DNA of 64,000 bases from Sarcocystis neurona (lineage: Eukaryota; Apicomplexa; Conoidasida; Eucoccidiorida; Sarcocystidae), in assembly GCA_000727475.1 (NCBI GenBank), contig KL647288.1:10299455-10363454 (forward strand). The letters are read 5' to 3'. Below the pieces are notes generated by a model. It did no database searches. It worked only from the letters and a program-made list of their open reading frames with translations, and had not been told where the DNA came from. This document shows positions 1-12,300 of the stretch, in pieces. Position numbers and translations under genes: made by a program. Numbering within the stretch: position 1 is the stretch's first letter; the number at the start of each line of letters is the position of its first letter.

Positions 1-494
1 ACCGCAGCCTCCCCCTCAGCACGTTGACCACTACGCCGTCATGGGGCGCAACACTTGCGTGCACATGTGTGTTGACCGATACTCCGTAATGCGTGTGCAT
101 GTGCGTATCTTCCCCCAGACGAGTGTGCGCACACACTCGCTGTGTGGAAGAGGCGGGCAAGCAGACGGGTCCTGTGTCGACGCGCTTGTGTCGGGGGACA
201 CACGCATCCCGCACTGACGTGCGCAGGTGGACGCATGCAGAACGCACACAGGCAGTGAAACACGGGCTGCATCAGAGAGACTACTCACGTGGACCCTTGC
301 AGCAGAAGGAGCGCGCAGAGACATGCGTGCCCGCACAGGTGTATGAATGCAAGACCCGCATCCCGAGGGCTGTACGCATGGGCGTGGGTGTGGGCACGAG
401 GACACGGCAGGCGGCACGTATGTGGATGTGGCTGCGCTGCGAAGATGCGGGGCCGTGCCTGGAGGCGTCGAAGCAGCTGCAGTGCGTCTGCACT

Positions 495-608
495 GCGCGT
501 CTCTTTGCATGCGCTTGCCTTATCGCCGTGTGGCGTGTGTCTTTGCATGCGGTTGCGCTAAAGCTGTGTGGCGCGTCTCTCTGCATGCGCCTGCGTTATA
601 GCTACGTA
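495..608 (+). repeat. Three-copy 38-bp tandem repeat with GCATGC cores
   Basis: Imperfect copies start at about 495, 533 and 571. Each has GCGYGTSTCTYTGCATGCG followed by a TTGC/CTGC-rich tail. It lies in the PRP5 intron upstream of the first visible exon. Positions 1-930 hold no recognisable exon; the preceding helicase exon should lie further left. Confidence 0.6.
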
Positions 609-930
609 GGTATTTGTATGTGTGCACGTAGACGTATCTGTATCGTGTATGTTTACGTGCGTCCGTCCACTTGGGGCTTCCTGTCGCGTGTACGAGTTTG
701 CGTCTGTGTGCGAATTTTGCTCGGCGACCGCAGGGCGCCTTTTCCGCGTGCGTGCACTACGTCCGAATGGAGACATATACATGCGTCTCACCATTCTCTT
801 CCTCTGTATCTGTCTTCGCTGTTGCTCTGCATGTCAGTTCCGCGCCCCTGCCCCTCCCTACACCGTGTGTATATGTACTTCCGTCTGTGTATGCGTGGGA
901 AGGGCGTGCGTGTGACTGACGTGCGTGCAG

Positions 931-3900
931 ACTGCTGCAGCTACTGGGGGAGTGGCAGGAGCACGGCTCGATTCTTATTTTCGTCAACCGCCAGGTTGAA
1001 GCCGACGAGCTCTTCACGGAGCTTCTAAAGGTAATAGCTCCAGAATGACGGACGATCGCCTTCACGTGTCTACTCTGAGTGTCCTACCACGCGCGCAGCG
1101 CAGTAGATGCTCTCGTCTACTTGTATATAACTGCGTCTGTGTGTAAGAGAAGGTAGACGTTTTGACCCGTGTGACACGTGTGGATACTTCTCTTAATCTC
1201 CACGCCTGTGGCCGCCCGGGAGTCTTGCCTCTCTAGAATGCGCGGATGTGTTGGAAATGAAAAACAGACAGACGCGCACATGTGTTCACAAGGATGGACG
1301 TCTACCATCGGTGGAGACACACGCAGACACAAACGTCTGTGCACGCCATACCTATGTGTGTAGACACGCACATATGCACACGCACATACAAAGCTTGACA
1401 GAGACACCATATAGATCTGTGTATAGATGTATAATGGACACACCTGCGCTGTCGCTGCTCAAGAAAACTGCACGCCGTACATGTCTGTATTTATATAGGC
1501 GTATATCTGTGCATACGTCTTTTGGAGGGTCTGCATACATATCTTTGTATCTTTCTGTCTATCTAGTAGTACAGATGTATATATATATGTATGTATATAC
1601 GTATAAGCGCAAGCCCATTCCAGCGGCTCTTTCACCTACGCACACGTACACACATATACGTATACAGAGACGTCCCTGCGTGTGTGCGGCCGTCCTGTAT
1701 TTCTGCTGTCTGGCGGTGAGAGGGCGGACAGAGAAGCGTTGAATGTAAAGTGCGGATGTAGACCAAGAGAGGGGGACGCGCACTTTTCTTCAGCGCGTGT
1801 GCGCTCGACGTGCGTTGTGACGTGCGTGGCACCGCATGCAGTCGCTCGGCGAGCTCGACTGAGCCGTTACCACCTTCAACGCTACTCCGAAGAGACGGAC
1901 ATACGGTCACAGAGAGGACATCCGTGCAGAATTACAGCCGTCTGCATACATGTATATATGTCTATATATACGTATTGCAGACGCAACCATATACAAATGA
2001 GGACTATACTTCTGTAGAATTTCACGTATTTGTACATTATAGACGCACCCGGATACACGTACGCACTGCAGCCCTCTACAGGTTCAAGTACGTGGTCATT
2101 GAAGCTAGGGCGTTCTGCTAGCAACAGATATAGATTATAGACGCACCCGTATATACGCGTGTATACCAAGCTTCTGTAGAGTTACACGTATTTACATGTA
2201 AATATGTATATTATAGATGCAGCTGTACGCGGCCGTAATCATATATATATATGTATGTGTGTGTACGCCTCTGTGTGGTACAAGACAGAATGGCGTGTCC
2301 ACCAGTTGTATACGTAGACGTCGAGCAGCGTCCGCATGTGTTGGAACTATCGCAACGTAGTTGTGTGATAAACGTGAATTGCCCGTGTGTGCGTGTTTGG
2401 TAGAAGTATAGACCGTGTCGTATGTACGGATGTTTATAGAAGAACGGAAGTTCCGCGCCCCCCCCCTCCCCGTGAGGGGCAGTCGTTGTCGCCCACACCT
2501 TCCTGTGGACAGCGAGCGTCGACAAAAAAGTAGAAAACGCCTGTTTGAGGGAAAGTGTGCGGTGGTTCTACCGAGACGCAGAGAAAACAGAAATAAGGGG
2601 GAGTGTGTTAGCGGCGCTGGGAGACGTCTTCTGCGCCTGCTGGTCCGAACCGTCAGGAGGGAAACCATGAAAAAAGGTGTACGAGTCGTGTATGCGAGGT
2701 CGGTGCAGGGGGCTGCTCTCTCGCTGTTTGGTTGCATGTCAGAAACCTTCCGGCCAAGGGGTCACACATATACGCATATATATGTGTGCGTAAGTGGATG
2801 CAGATATACATGTGTCAGGGAGTCTCTCTCTGTCTCTCCGTATATCTATGTATATATATATATTATGTACACGTAGATTTGCACATACGCGTATATATGT
2901 ATGTAAATCTGTATATGTATGTGTACTTGTATAGGGAAGTCTCGGCAACTCTCTCTATGTACGTACGTACGTACGTACACACACACACACGTAGATTTAT
3001 ACATGTGCGTATATATATGCATATATGTTTGTACGTGTGTAGGCAAGTGTCGACATCTGCGCATACACCCACACACACACATAGACACAAATCTGCATGC
3101 GTGAATATGTATATATATATATATATACGCATATATATATACGCATATGAGTGTATATGTATGGGTGAATTACATATATATGAACATATAGGTGTGAGTG
3201 TGTGTGTAGATATATGGATGCCTCGGTAAACCTTTCGGCGGTTGTTTACGTCTTGCTGTGTTGACACGGTGTGTGTGTATATACACCGTGTCTACAAGAT
3301 ACTGAACTCACTACACATATACATACGTACACGTATATATATGTATATGTCTATGTGTATGTACACGTATGTGGCTTTGCTGGTAGACTGGTGCGCCTGC
3401 GTTCAGTACGGCTACCCGTCGGCGACTCTTCACGGCGGTCAAGACCAGACGGACAGAGAGTTCACTATTCAAGAGTTTCAGGTGAGAGAAGAAAGTTTGC
3501 ACGCTTTTCGAAGACGTTGTTAGTCCGTCCACCTCCCCGAAGAAAGCAGATTTGTTGCTCTCGACTCTCTTCAGGTGTGTGTCTGTCTTCCCGGTGTATG
3601 GTACCGGAACGTAGGCATTTGATATACGTACTAAATAGTCTCTTCATACGCATCTCTCTCTCTTTCGCTCTGCATCTCTCTCTGATGTATTTGATCGATA
3701 ATCCATTCAAACACACATCGGTCTCTCTCTTCCTGCATCTCCCTGATGTATTTAGTAGATAATCTATTCATACACACATATGTCTCTCTCTCTGTGCACC
3801 ACGTCTTGTCACCGTGAACTCTGCGGAGAGTATTAACAGCGTCTCTTTGTTCCTGTATATTCCACACATCCGTCGACGAATGGGGCAAATGTACATACCT

Positions 3901-6900
3901 TATACATCAATTTATATAGATAGTCTCTAGTGGACTCCCCAACACATATCTTTGTGTCACTCTACACCTCTCTTGTGTGTGGTGTATATACACTCGGTAA
4001 CACTACGTGCTGAAGAGCGACTGGACATGTGCACGCGCAGCGCGAGTGACGGGGGGAGTGACAAATACAGAGATATGCGAATCTCTTTTGTCCCACTTTC
4101 TCCCCGGGCGGAAAGAAAATTTACTGACGACTTCCACTGCGTACAGATACATTTTCTTCTTCTGCGTCGTTGTCTGTCTGTGTCTGGATACGTGTATAAG
4201 TGAAAGGGTCTCCCCTTTCCCTGGACGTGCGTCTCTTTTCGTCGCGGTCGCGTTACCGTCCGCGGAGGGCGACTTTCTGAAAGTATCTGTGTGCTGGTTT
4301 GCGTGCACCGCGCTGCCTTCTCTCTTTCTGCAGTTTTGCGTCTTTCTGTTGTCTGCGTCCCTGCGCGTGTCGCCCTCTGTTTTTCTGCCTCATTCTCACG
4401 AGACGTGTCCGTCCATCTGCTGTTGTGTGGGCTGCCGTGTCTGTGTGTTTCTGCCCTTGCTCTGCGTGTGTCTCCGGCCTTCACCTGCCTCTCGCGATCT
4501 TTCTGTCTGCACAAACGCACACGGGTGTGCGTCTGCTCCCCCGTGCCGTCCTCCGTACAACAGTAGTGTGTCTGTCTTTCTACGCCCGTGTCCTAGTGCC
4601 GCTGGACAGGCTTCTTTTCTGCAGAGGCAGTGGCTGAGACGTCGGGAGTAGGTCGAGGCTCAAAATCCACGCGGAGTGTCTGTGTTCGGGAAGTCTTCTC
4701 ACAAGAACGGCGGTGTGTGTATATGCATCAGAGGCGTAAATAGACGCGTCTGTAGTGAGAAATGTGTGAACGTCCCAGCAGCACTCCCGTGGTAACGGAG
4801 CAGCGGCACAGGTGTGCTTGTCCGTGTCTTCTTGTCTCTGTTGTCCGAGACATCGGCGCAGGGGACGTGTGCTACTATGACGCAGCATATATGCGTGCGA
4901 GTGAGCATGGACGCACAAACACACACACGCACACATCTAGGCAGAACTCCTCTACTGCAGATATATGTATACATACCTTTACAGATAAGTGCATACGCAT
5001 GCACATATATATATATATATATATAAATCTGATTCGCTGGGGTGGAAGGAGTTGACCGTTTCCAGGAGTTGACATTTACAGCACTCTAGTATCAGTACAG
5101 CGAATAACGACCATACAGAGAAAGACATGGTCGCCGTCTTGGGGACGACTTTAAGACGTGGTGGCGCACGCGCAGAGAAGACGAGGAGGGGCGTCGTTTG
5201 TTTTCTGCGGTGTGTAGGGGAAGAGAAGGGGGTACTTACACATTTGACGACTGGGCCGTGCCTGGCGTCTACTCGCGGTTCATGTAACGCGAGAGAATTT
5301 TTTCGTCTGGCCGTCCGCTGCCTCATTGCGCCTGCAAGCGCCGGACCTCGGCTGCGAAGACGACCGTCGTTTGGTGCACGGAATGCGTCTCCGCAGGTAC
5401 TCCGTGGTCTCTGCACGAGCATATCTGTGGAGCGAAGACCTCCTCCTGAGAGAATTCCCCCGGTGTCTTGTTTTGTCTGTCTCCACGGGCGATACGTTGA
5501 AAAAGAACGAAGACGCGTTGCTTGCGTTCTTTATCGATGGAGAATGAAGGGGGACGCAGCGGTGCCTCCTGCGCTGTGACGCCTTTTCCTGCAGGACGGA
5601 GAACAGCCGCTGCTTATCGCCACAAGTGTTGCTGCCCGAGGCTTGGACTGCAAGCACTGCGTCTTGGTTGTCAATATGACATGTCCCAACCATCTTGAAG
5701 ACTACGTCCACCGCATCGGCCGTACCGGTCGCGCCGGCCGCATTGGCGTTGCCTACACTTTCTTAACAAAAGAAGATGCGGATAAGGCTGAGGAGCTAGA
5801 AAAGGCAAGCTTTTCCTGTCCGTGCCTGCCTGTATCTCCATGGACACTTGCGGGGTTATCTGTGTATAGACATACGCCTAATCGTTGCGTTTGACACGTC
5901 AAGCATATATATATATACCTGGATATATATTAGTCTGCACGAGTGTATGTGTAGACGCGTTCTGTGCGACGTGTCTATATATGTATAGAACGTATGCGTA
6001 AACATATACAAATGCGCTCGAGCGTAGGTATACGAATGTGGCTGTGCGCGCTCTTGTGTATCAGTGTATATCAACGTCTGAACTTACGTGTGTCCTCAAC
6101 AGAACACAGGGGATGCGGGTCGACCTGTGCGCCAGGAGTGATGCGTCTGTGTAGTGCAACGCCACCGTTGATTGCAGCCGAATGCATGCGCGCACGCGGG
6201 CAGCAGGACGCCCGTGTGGTGTATGTACAGCCGAAAAGAAGGTCGCACACGCCTCCAGGCGTTGGAAGGGGAAGCTCCCCGGTTCCGTTCTGTGGGCCGT
6301 GTCGCTCGTCTTGTCCATTTGATCTCTCCCCTTCTTCTGTGCATACATAGCTGCGCCGCGTCGGTCGCTCTCTCCCTGTCCTCCGGTAATACATACACAC
6401 ATACACAGACACATATGTATAAACACAAGTAAGAGGATTCCCGTCGTTCTCTCTTTACCACGGCCTCCGGGATGCCTACTTTTCTTTCACGTCTGTTTGT
6501 CGCTCCTTTGCAGCCTTTTCTTACCCAATTGTGTTCCCGTCAGGGTAGTCGTACATCGTCTTCATCAACGCTTGAGGCAACGCTGCATATCACTGTTGCC
6601 TGACTGCACGGTACACTGCTGCGGTTTCTGTCTTTGTGCAGCCGTGCTGCTGCAGTTTCCGGTGTGCTGTTGTGCGGACAATGGTGGGGGTCCATGTGCT
6701 GCTGCTGCTTTTGCTGCCGACTCTCCTCTGTGGCTGCTTTCGTTGCGGCGCCGTTTCCATGGGTGTGCTGCTGTGGGTGGCGCTGTTTCTGCTGCTGCTG
6801 CCGCCTCGTCTCGCGGTGTGCTTCCTGATTGTGTCGTGCCGTCCTCAGGCCTTGATTCAGTCAGGCCAGCAAGTTCCTCCGGCGTTGTCAGAGCTGGCAG

Positions 6901-9294
6901 CGCAGTACCGGCAGCAGTGCAACATGGGCATGCACGAGCAGCAGAAGAAGAAGCGTGGCGGCTTTGGAGGGAGAGGGTTTTCCTTCTCTGCGTCGGAGAA
7001 GTCGCGACAACAGCAGGAGCGACAGCAGGCAAAGAAAGAACTCGGGATTGAAAAGGACGAGGCTGAAGACGAATACGTCGACGCAGAGCTGTTAACGCCC
7101 GAAGACGTGCTAGGGCCCGCACAACCTTCTTCTGCGTCTGTCGCAGGTGTGGGAGCAGGCTTTGCAGGCTTCTTCGGTGCTGCTGGGGCTGCTGCTCCGC
7201 TGGGAGGAAGCCCTGTGCCGCCTTCGCCTGCCGTGAGTGAAAAAGACTTCCGAGACCCTGCTTCTATTCAGTCTGCTGTGGCGGCAGCTGCAGCAAAAGC
7301 TGCGATGCTCGCTCAGCGGCAGGGGGCGAATGCGGGGGCAGCCCCGGGCACGCAGGAAGGAGCAGAGCGCGCGAGAATGGTGGCGGAGCTCCTCAGGTGA
7401 GACTCTCAAAAGCTGCAGCAGCAAGGCAGCGTTGCAGCAGTTAGAGCTTCCCTTCGCACAGACGGCGCGACAGCCGCAGCAGCCTCAGAAACCGAAGAGC
7501 AGTGGAGAAACAGCGGAGCAGGAGCAGCACCAGAACGGCGGCAGCAGCAGCAGCAGGATGTAGCACCGAGAGGACTGCCGTATGAGTACTTATATTAAGC
7601 CGCAGACCAGCAGCACGAGTGCAGCTGCAGCAGGAGCCGCCATGGGATCGACAACGCGTTGTATAGAAACAAGAGAAGCGACGCTGTCGTTGTGGCCGTT
7701 GGCTTTTCGTCTACGCAGTCCTCATTATGCTGCAATATATATGTATATATTTACGGGAATATAGATACTTATGAATACGCATGCAGAAACCAGGTGGTTT
7801 ACTGCGGAGTACGGGCACGTCCGCCACTCACCTACATCTTTGCGCTGCGAAGGTCTATGTGTACGTGTGTGTCTTGGGATATCTTCGCGCCGCACGTTTG
7901 TCCGCTTTTATGTGTATATGCGTAGACACATATATGCGTCTCACAGAGCAATATCCATATATATATATGTATATATATGTATATATGTATGCGTAGAAGC
8001 GTGTGCGTGCATGACAGCAGTACACACGTGCATATGGGTCTACGTTTGTAGACACGCGGAGAAGCATGCTGGAGAACGCCTGTTTCTGCGTGAAGATGTA
8101 CGTCCGCAGAAGCCTTTCGCGTTGAAAAGACAGCGTATATTGCAGAGAGCTGCGGGTGTGGAGGAGAGGGGCGACGTCGCAGAATGTTCGTTTCTGCATG
8201 TGCGTCCTGCCCGCGATGTAGCGCGTCTCTGTCTTCTATCTTTACTCAGGAGCGTGAAATTATTCACTTGAATCTCTCGGTCCGCGGTGGCTCGAGAAGA
8301 GGGTTCTGGTCGACAGGTTTCTTATTCGTAGATCCTCCGATTTTCTGGATAAAACGTCCGTCTCTGCTGGCGTCGTTGCTGCCGTTTTATGCGGCTGTCG
8401 CTGATGTGACTCGCTCCTACTGATGTGGTTCTTCGCTATCGACGCGGGGCGTGTTGCTGCAGCTGTGGACCCAGCTGCTGTGGACCTAGCTGCTGCGGAC
8501 CTCGCTGCTGTGTGGATCGCTGCTGCGATGATGCGTAGGTGACGTTGCTGGCGCTGCTGCTGCTGCGGCGGTGCGTGCCGTGTGCCAGGGGGGGGTGCGG
8601 CTGCCGCTCTTGGTTTTGCTGCTGACACTGCTGTGCCTCGTGGCGACTGTGTGCGTTGGTGCTGCTGCTGTTGTCGTCGCAGGAGACAGGATGAGGACCG
8701 TCTTCGGCCGGCGCAGCCACCGCCGCCCCCCGGAGCGCCTCCGTCGCCTGCAGGAGAAAAAGCGCTTCTTCCTATTATAGAACAGGTAGGAAAGCAATGG
8801 CAGACGTCCCTTTACTGATTTTGTATGGATGGCATAAGTTCTTTTCCTACGAAGGTGCAGGCAGCAGTTTTTTGTGTATGCGTATCTCTGCAAGAGTGAG
8901 CAACTGCGTCTGCTTGGGGATGCCGTAGCGGCCGCGTTATTACTCCTCTGCAGGTGTATGTAGATATGTCCAGCCGTATTTACCTGTATGTATGTGTGGA
9001 GCTGCGTGTGTGTATGCGCATGCCTGTATGTCTGTAAATACGCGCATACATAGGTAAAGAGACAGAACAATAGACTGTCCTTTCACGTACATATATATAT
9101 ATATATATATATACACACGCAGAGGTAGGAGTGCATGGGTAGAGCAGCAAAGAGTCCCTCACCACGACGTGCGTATATGTGCACAGCAGATGTATGCGCT
9201 CACGCTTACAGGCAAAACAGCAGAAAGCCGTTCACCACCTTAAAAAATACATATACTTGGTTGATAAGCAGTCGGCTGATCTCCACGCATGTCT

Positions 9295-9336
<42 letters not shown>

Positions 9337-12300
9337 TTGTGTGTCGGCAACGGGATGTGTGTACGTGTACGCGTGTAAATAGAACAATAGAAGGTTCTAC
9401 ACCGGATACGTAGGTAGACACACAAGTGTTAAACTCGACGAGGAAGACAGCAGCAGGGCTTCCTGTGTGTATGTGTATACGTGTGTGTGTCTGCACCTGG
9501 TGGCCGTACAGAGATAGTTGACGCACCAGTAGCACAAGAGTGCGATGAAAGGGGTGCCTCTTCCCGTGGGAGGGCCGCGGCTGCAATGTCGCCGGAAGTG
9601 GAGGAAGGTGCTGCAGAGGGCGCACTGCAGCACATACTAAAACTGTGCTTTCTGTGGGGTATGGGAGTGTATCTGTCTCTGTAAATCTATTTGTATACTC
9701 CGCGTGTGATGTCGTTGTAGCGAAGACTTCTCACTGAAAGCAGCGGGGCGCACCTTTATGGATTAAAAATCGAAAGTTCTTGTAGTAGTCTTCATTTTTA
9801 CCGCATTGCTGTCACCCAAGCAGGTGCGGTGTCAGCGCCCTGCAGGTGGGACGAGAAATAGTGCAACACCGCTTGCTGAGAGAGGTGGCGATCTTTGTCC
9901 TTCTGTTCATCCCGTTCCGTCCCTCACAGAAGTGATCCGTCACCGTCTTAGATTCGCCTTTTCTTTCCCGGTTTGCAGAGTTACCACTTTATTTCCTTGT
10001 CCTCCTTAGTCCGAGGCGAGTCATTCTTTCCGTTTCTCAACGAGCGGATGCTGCAGGCTGAAAAAATGGCGCAGAACGCAGTGCAGCAGATCGTCGACCC
10101 GGCTGAAAGAGCCCGTCACTTCACGGCAGTGAAACAGTCACTCATCAACTACCTAACGGCGACGCGTGCGAACGCTGCGAAGACTCCTTTGGGTGCTGCA
10201 GCAGCAGCAGGTGGTGGTGCAGGAGCAGGGGGACAGCAGCAGCAGCTGGCAGTTGCGGCGGCTGCGGCGGCCGCTGCTGCTGCCGCGGCAGGCGGAGGAG
10301 GCGGAGGAGAAGTCGCGGAAGCCGCGTCGCAGGCCTTGGAGCTTCTCAAGCACGGCGTCTACAGCCAATCAGCAAACGTCGCTCTCCACACAAATCTCGA
10401 GAAGCTGAAGAGCATGGCAGTACGCAGCAGAAAAATGACCCCTTCCTTTTCTTTTCTGATATATGTACATACGTGTGTGGGCGCACTTCTAAGATAGATG
10501 GCTTCAGAGAAAGGGCAACGCTGGCGCGTCTTCTCCTCCGTATATTTCTGTGTGCACACGTGTGCGTATGCGCTCCGGTCAGAGACGCGCTCCGGGCAGA
10601 GACGCGCTGCTCCGGTTGTTTGGGCTTGGCTTCGTAGTCGGAGGGATGAGACAGGCGTATCTACTCAGGCGCGTATAAAGGCCATTCGTTCTCTTCTCAC
10701 GCTGCGCGCAAATGTAAAAACATGCATATTTCATACCGTCGATGATGTCTGTAGAACTCTGTGTGTCTGTGTGGGGGACAACAGAGGGGGGCGTCTGTAA
10801 TATTAGCGGGTCCTGTTGCTGGCGACCCGGTGTCGAATATACGATTGTGCGCATGCGTGCCGTTCTCTGGTTTCTTCTACCGTTCTCTGCGTATGCGACG
10901 CATCGCAGGAACACTCCGACGCTGCGCACATGCGCGTCCTACTCTTTCTACATATATATGTATCTGCGATACACTTTTGCAGGTAGAACATAGAGAGAGA
11001 CATGCTGCTCGTTTCTCGCCTGCGTGTGTGTGTTTACAGACGTGGGATGCGTCCGCTGTGTGTTGCCTTTGCAATGTGTGATGCGCTCGCGTGTTTTCTG
11101 GCGCCGTCGTATGTCTGTGCGTGCGCCGTATAGAGGACTTGAGTGCCCTACGGGGAACTCTTGATCATCGTATATGATTGCATGTGTCAGCAGATACGCA
11201 TGCAGACGTGTTCGGTGCGGAGTGTCTGTTCCTTGTGGAATGCACCTGGTTACTGTGGCCCGACTCTTTTTCTGCGTGGTAGGGTGTTTTAGCGGTGTGA
11301 ATTCTTTGTTCTCTGGCGTAGTGCTGCAGCCGTGCATACGTACATGTGTAGCCGCATACCGGGACTCACTTCATATATATATATATATATATATGAGGGC
11401 GGTGTCCTGCGTAGTGGTGCAGCGGTACATACGTTGCTAGTACCGGCACACCAGAGCTCATCTCATTCATATATATATATATATGAGGCCCATGCTCTTC
11501 GTGGTGCTGCAGCCGCACATACGTACGTACTTATTCCCACAATAGAACTCAGTTCACATATATTTATGCATGCATATATATATATAGATAAGGGCCGTGT
11601 CCTGCGAGTTTTCTCCCGTTGTCGAAAATCTCGTGTTTTGCGGAGGTGCATTCCTTGTCAAGCACGTGTTTTTGGGCGCTCTCTGTCGTGCGTATAAGGG
11701 GGCGTATAGGCGCTAACGTAGACACGAACATACATGGAGAAGTATGTTACTCTTTTCTTCTACGGAAATATATATATATATATAGGTGACTGAGTGTATG
11801 TATCAATGGTATGGTACTGGTGTCGTTGCGACATAGATGGTTGCTTCTCTTTCTGTGATTGTATCTAGTATCCGGGTTTGCAGCAGTTATCAAGAGAAGA
11901 AATTCTATGTTTACCTACACTTACAGATGTTGGCTTTCCATTTCGCTACCTGTACATATGTATCGAGGGAGGTGAGCAACGGTGCGCAGCGTACCGTGGA
12001 TATATGTCCTTACTTACATATGTACTTACTTCTATGCATATGCTATTACGTCTGCGTATGTGCGTGTGTCTCTGGACACATTCCGTGATACAGACGTCCT
12101 GGATATAAATTCACTTCGCTGTGTACTATTTTTGTATCTGTATCGTTCCCGGGTATCTACTTGTCTACCTCCTGAAATAAATATATAGCTTTGCTACACT
12201 TGCATCTATATTGAGAGAAACAGGTAGAGAAACGTGCGTTCGTTGTCGTATCTGCTTGTGTGCTCTGCTGTGTACTTGAGCAGAACCACACAGCGCAGAG

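Noticed and set aside
93..1028. + strand open frame of 311 codons ending in PRP5 sequence
   Set aside because: Only its last 100 bases, in another frame, belong to PRP5. The rest is Cys/Arg/Val-rich microsatellite-like intron.
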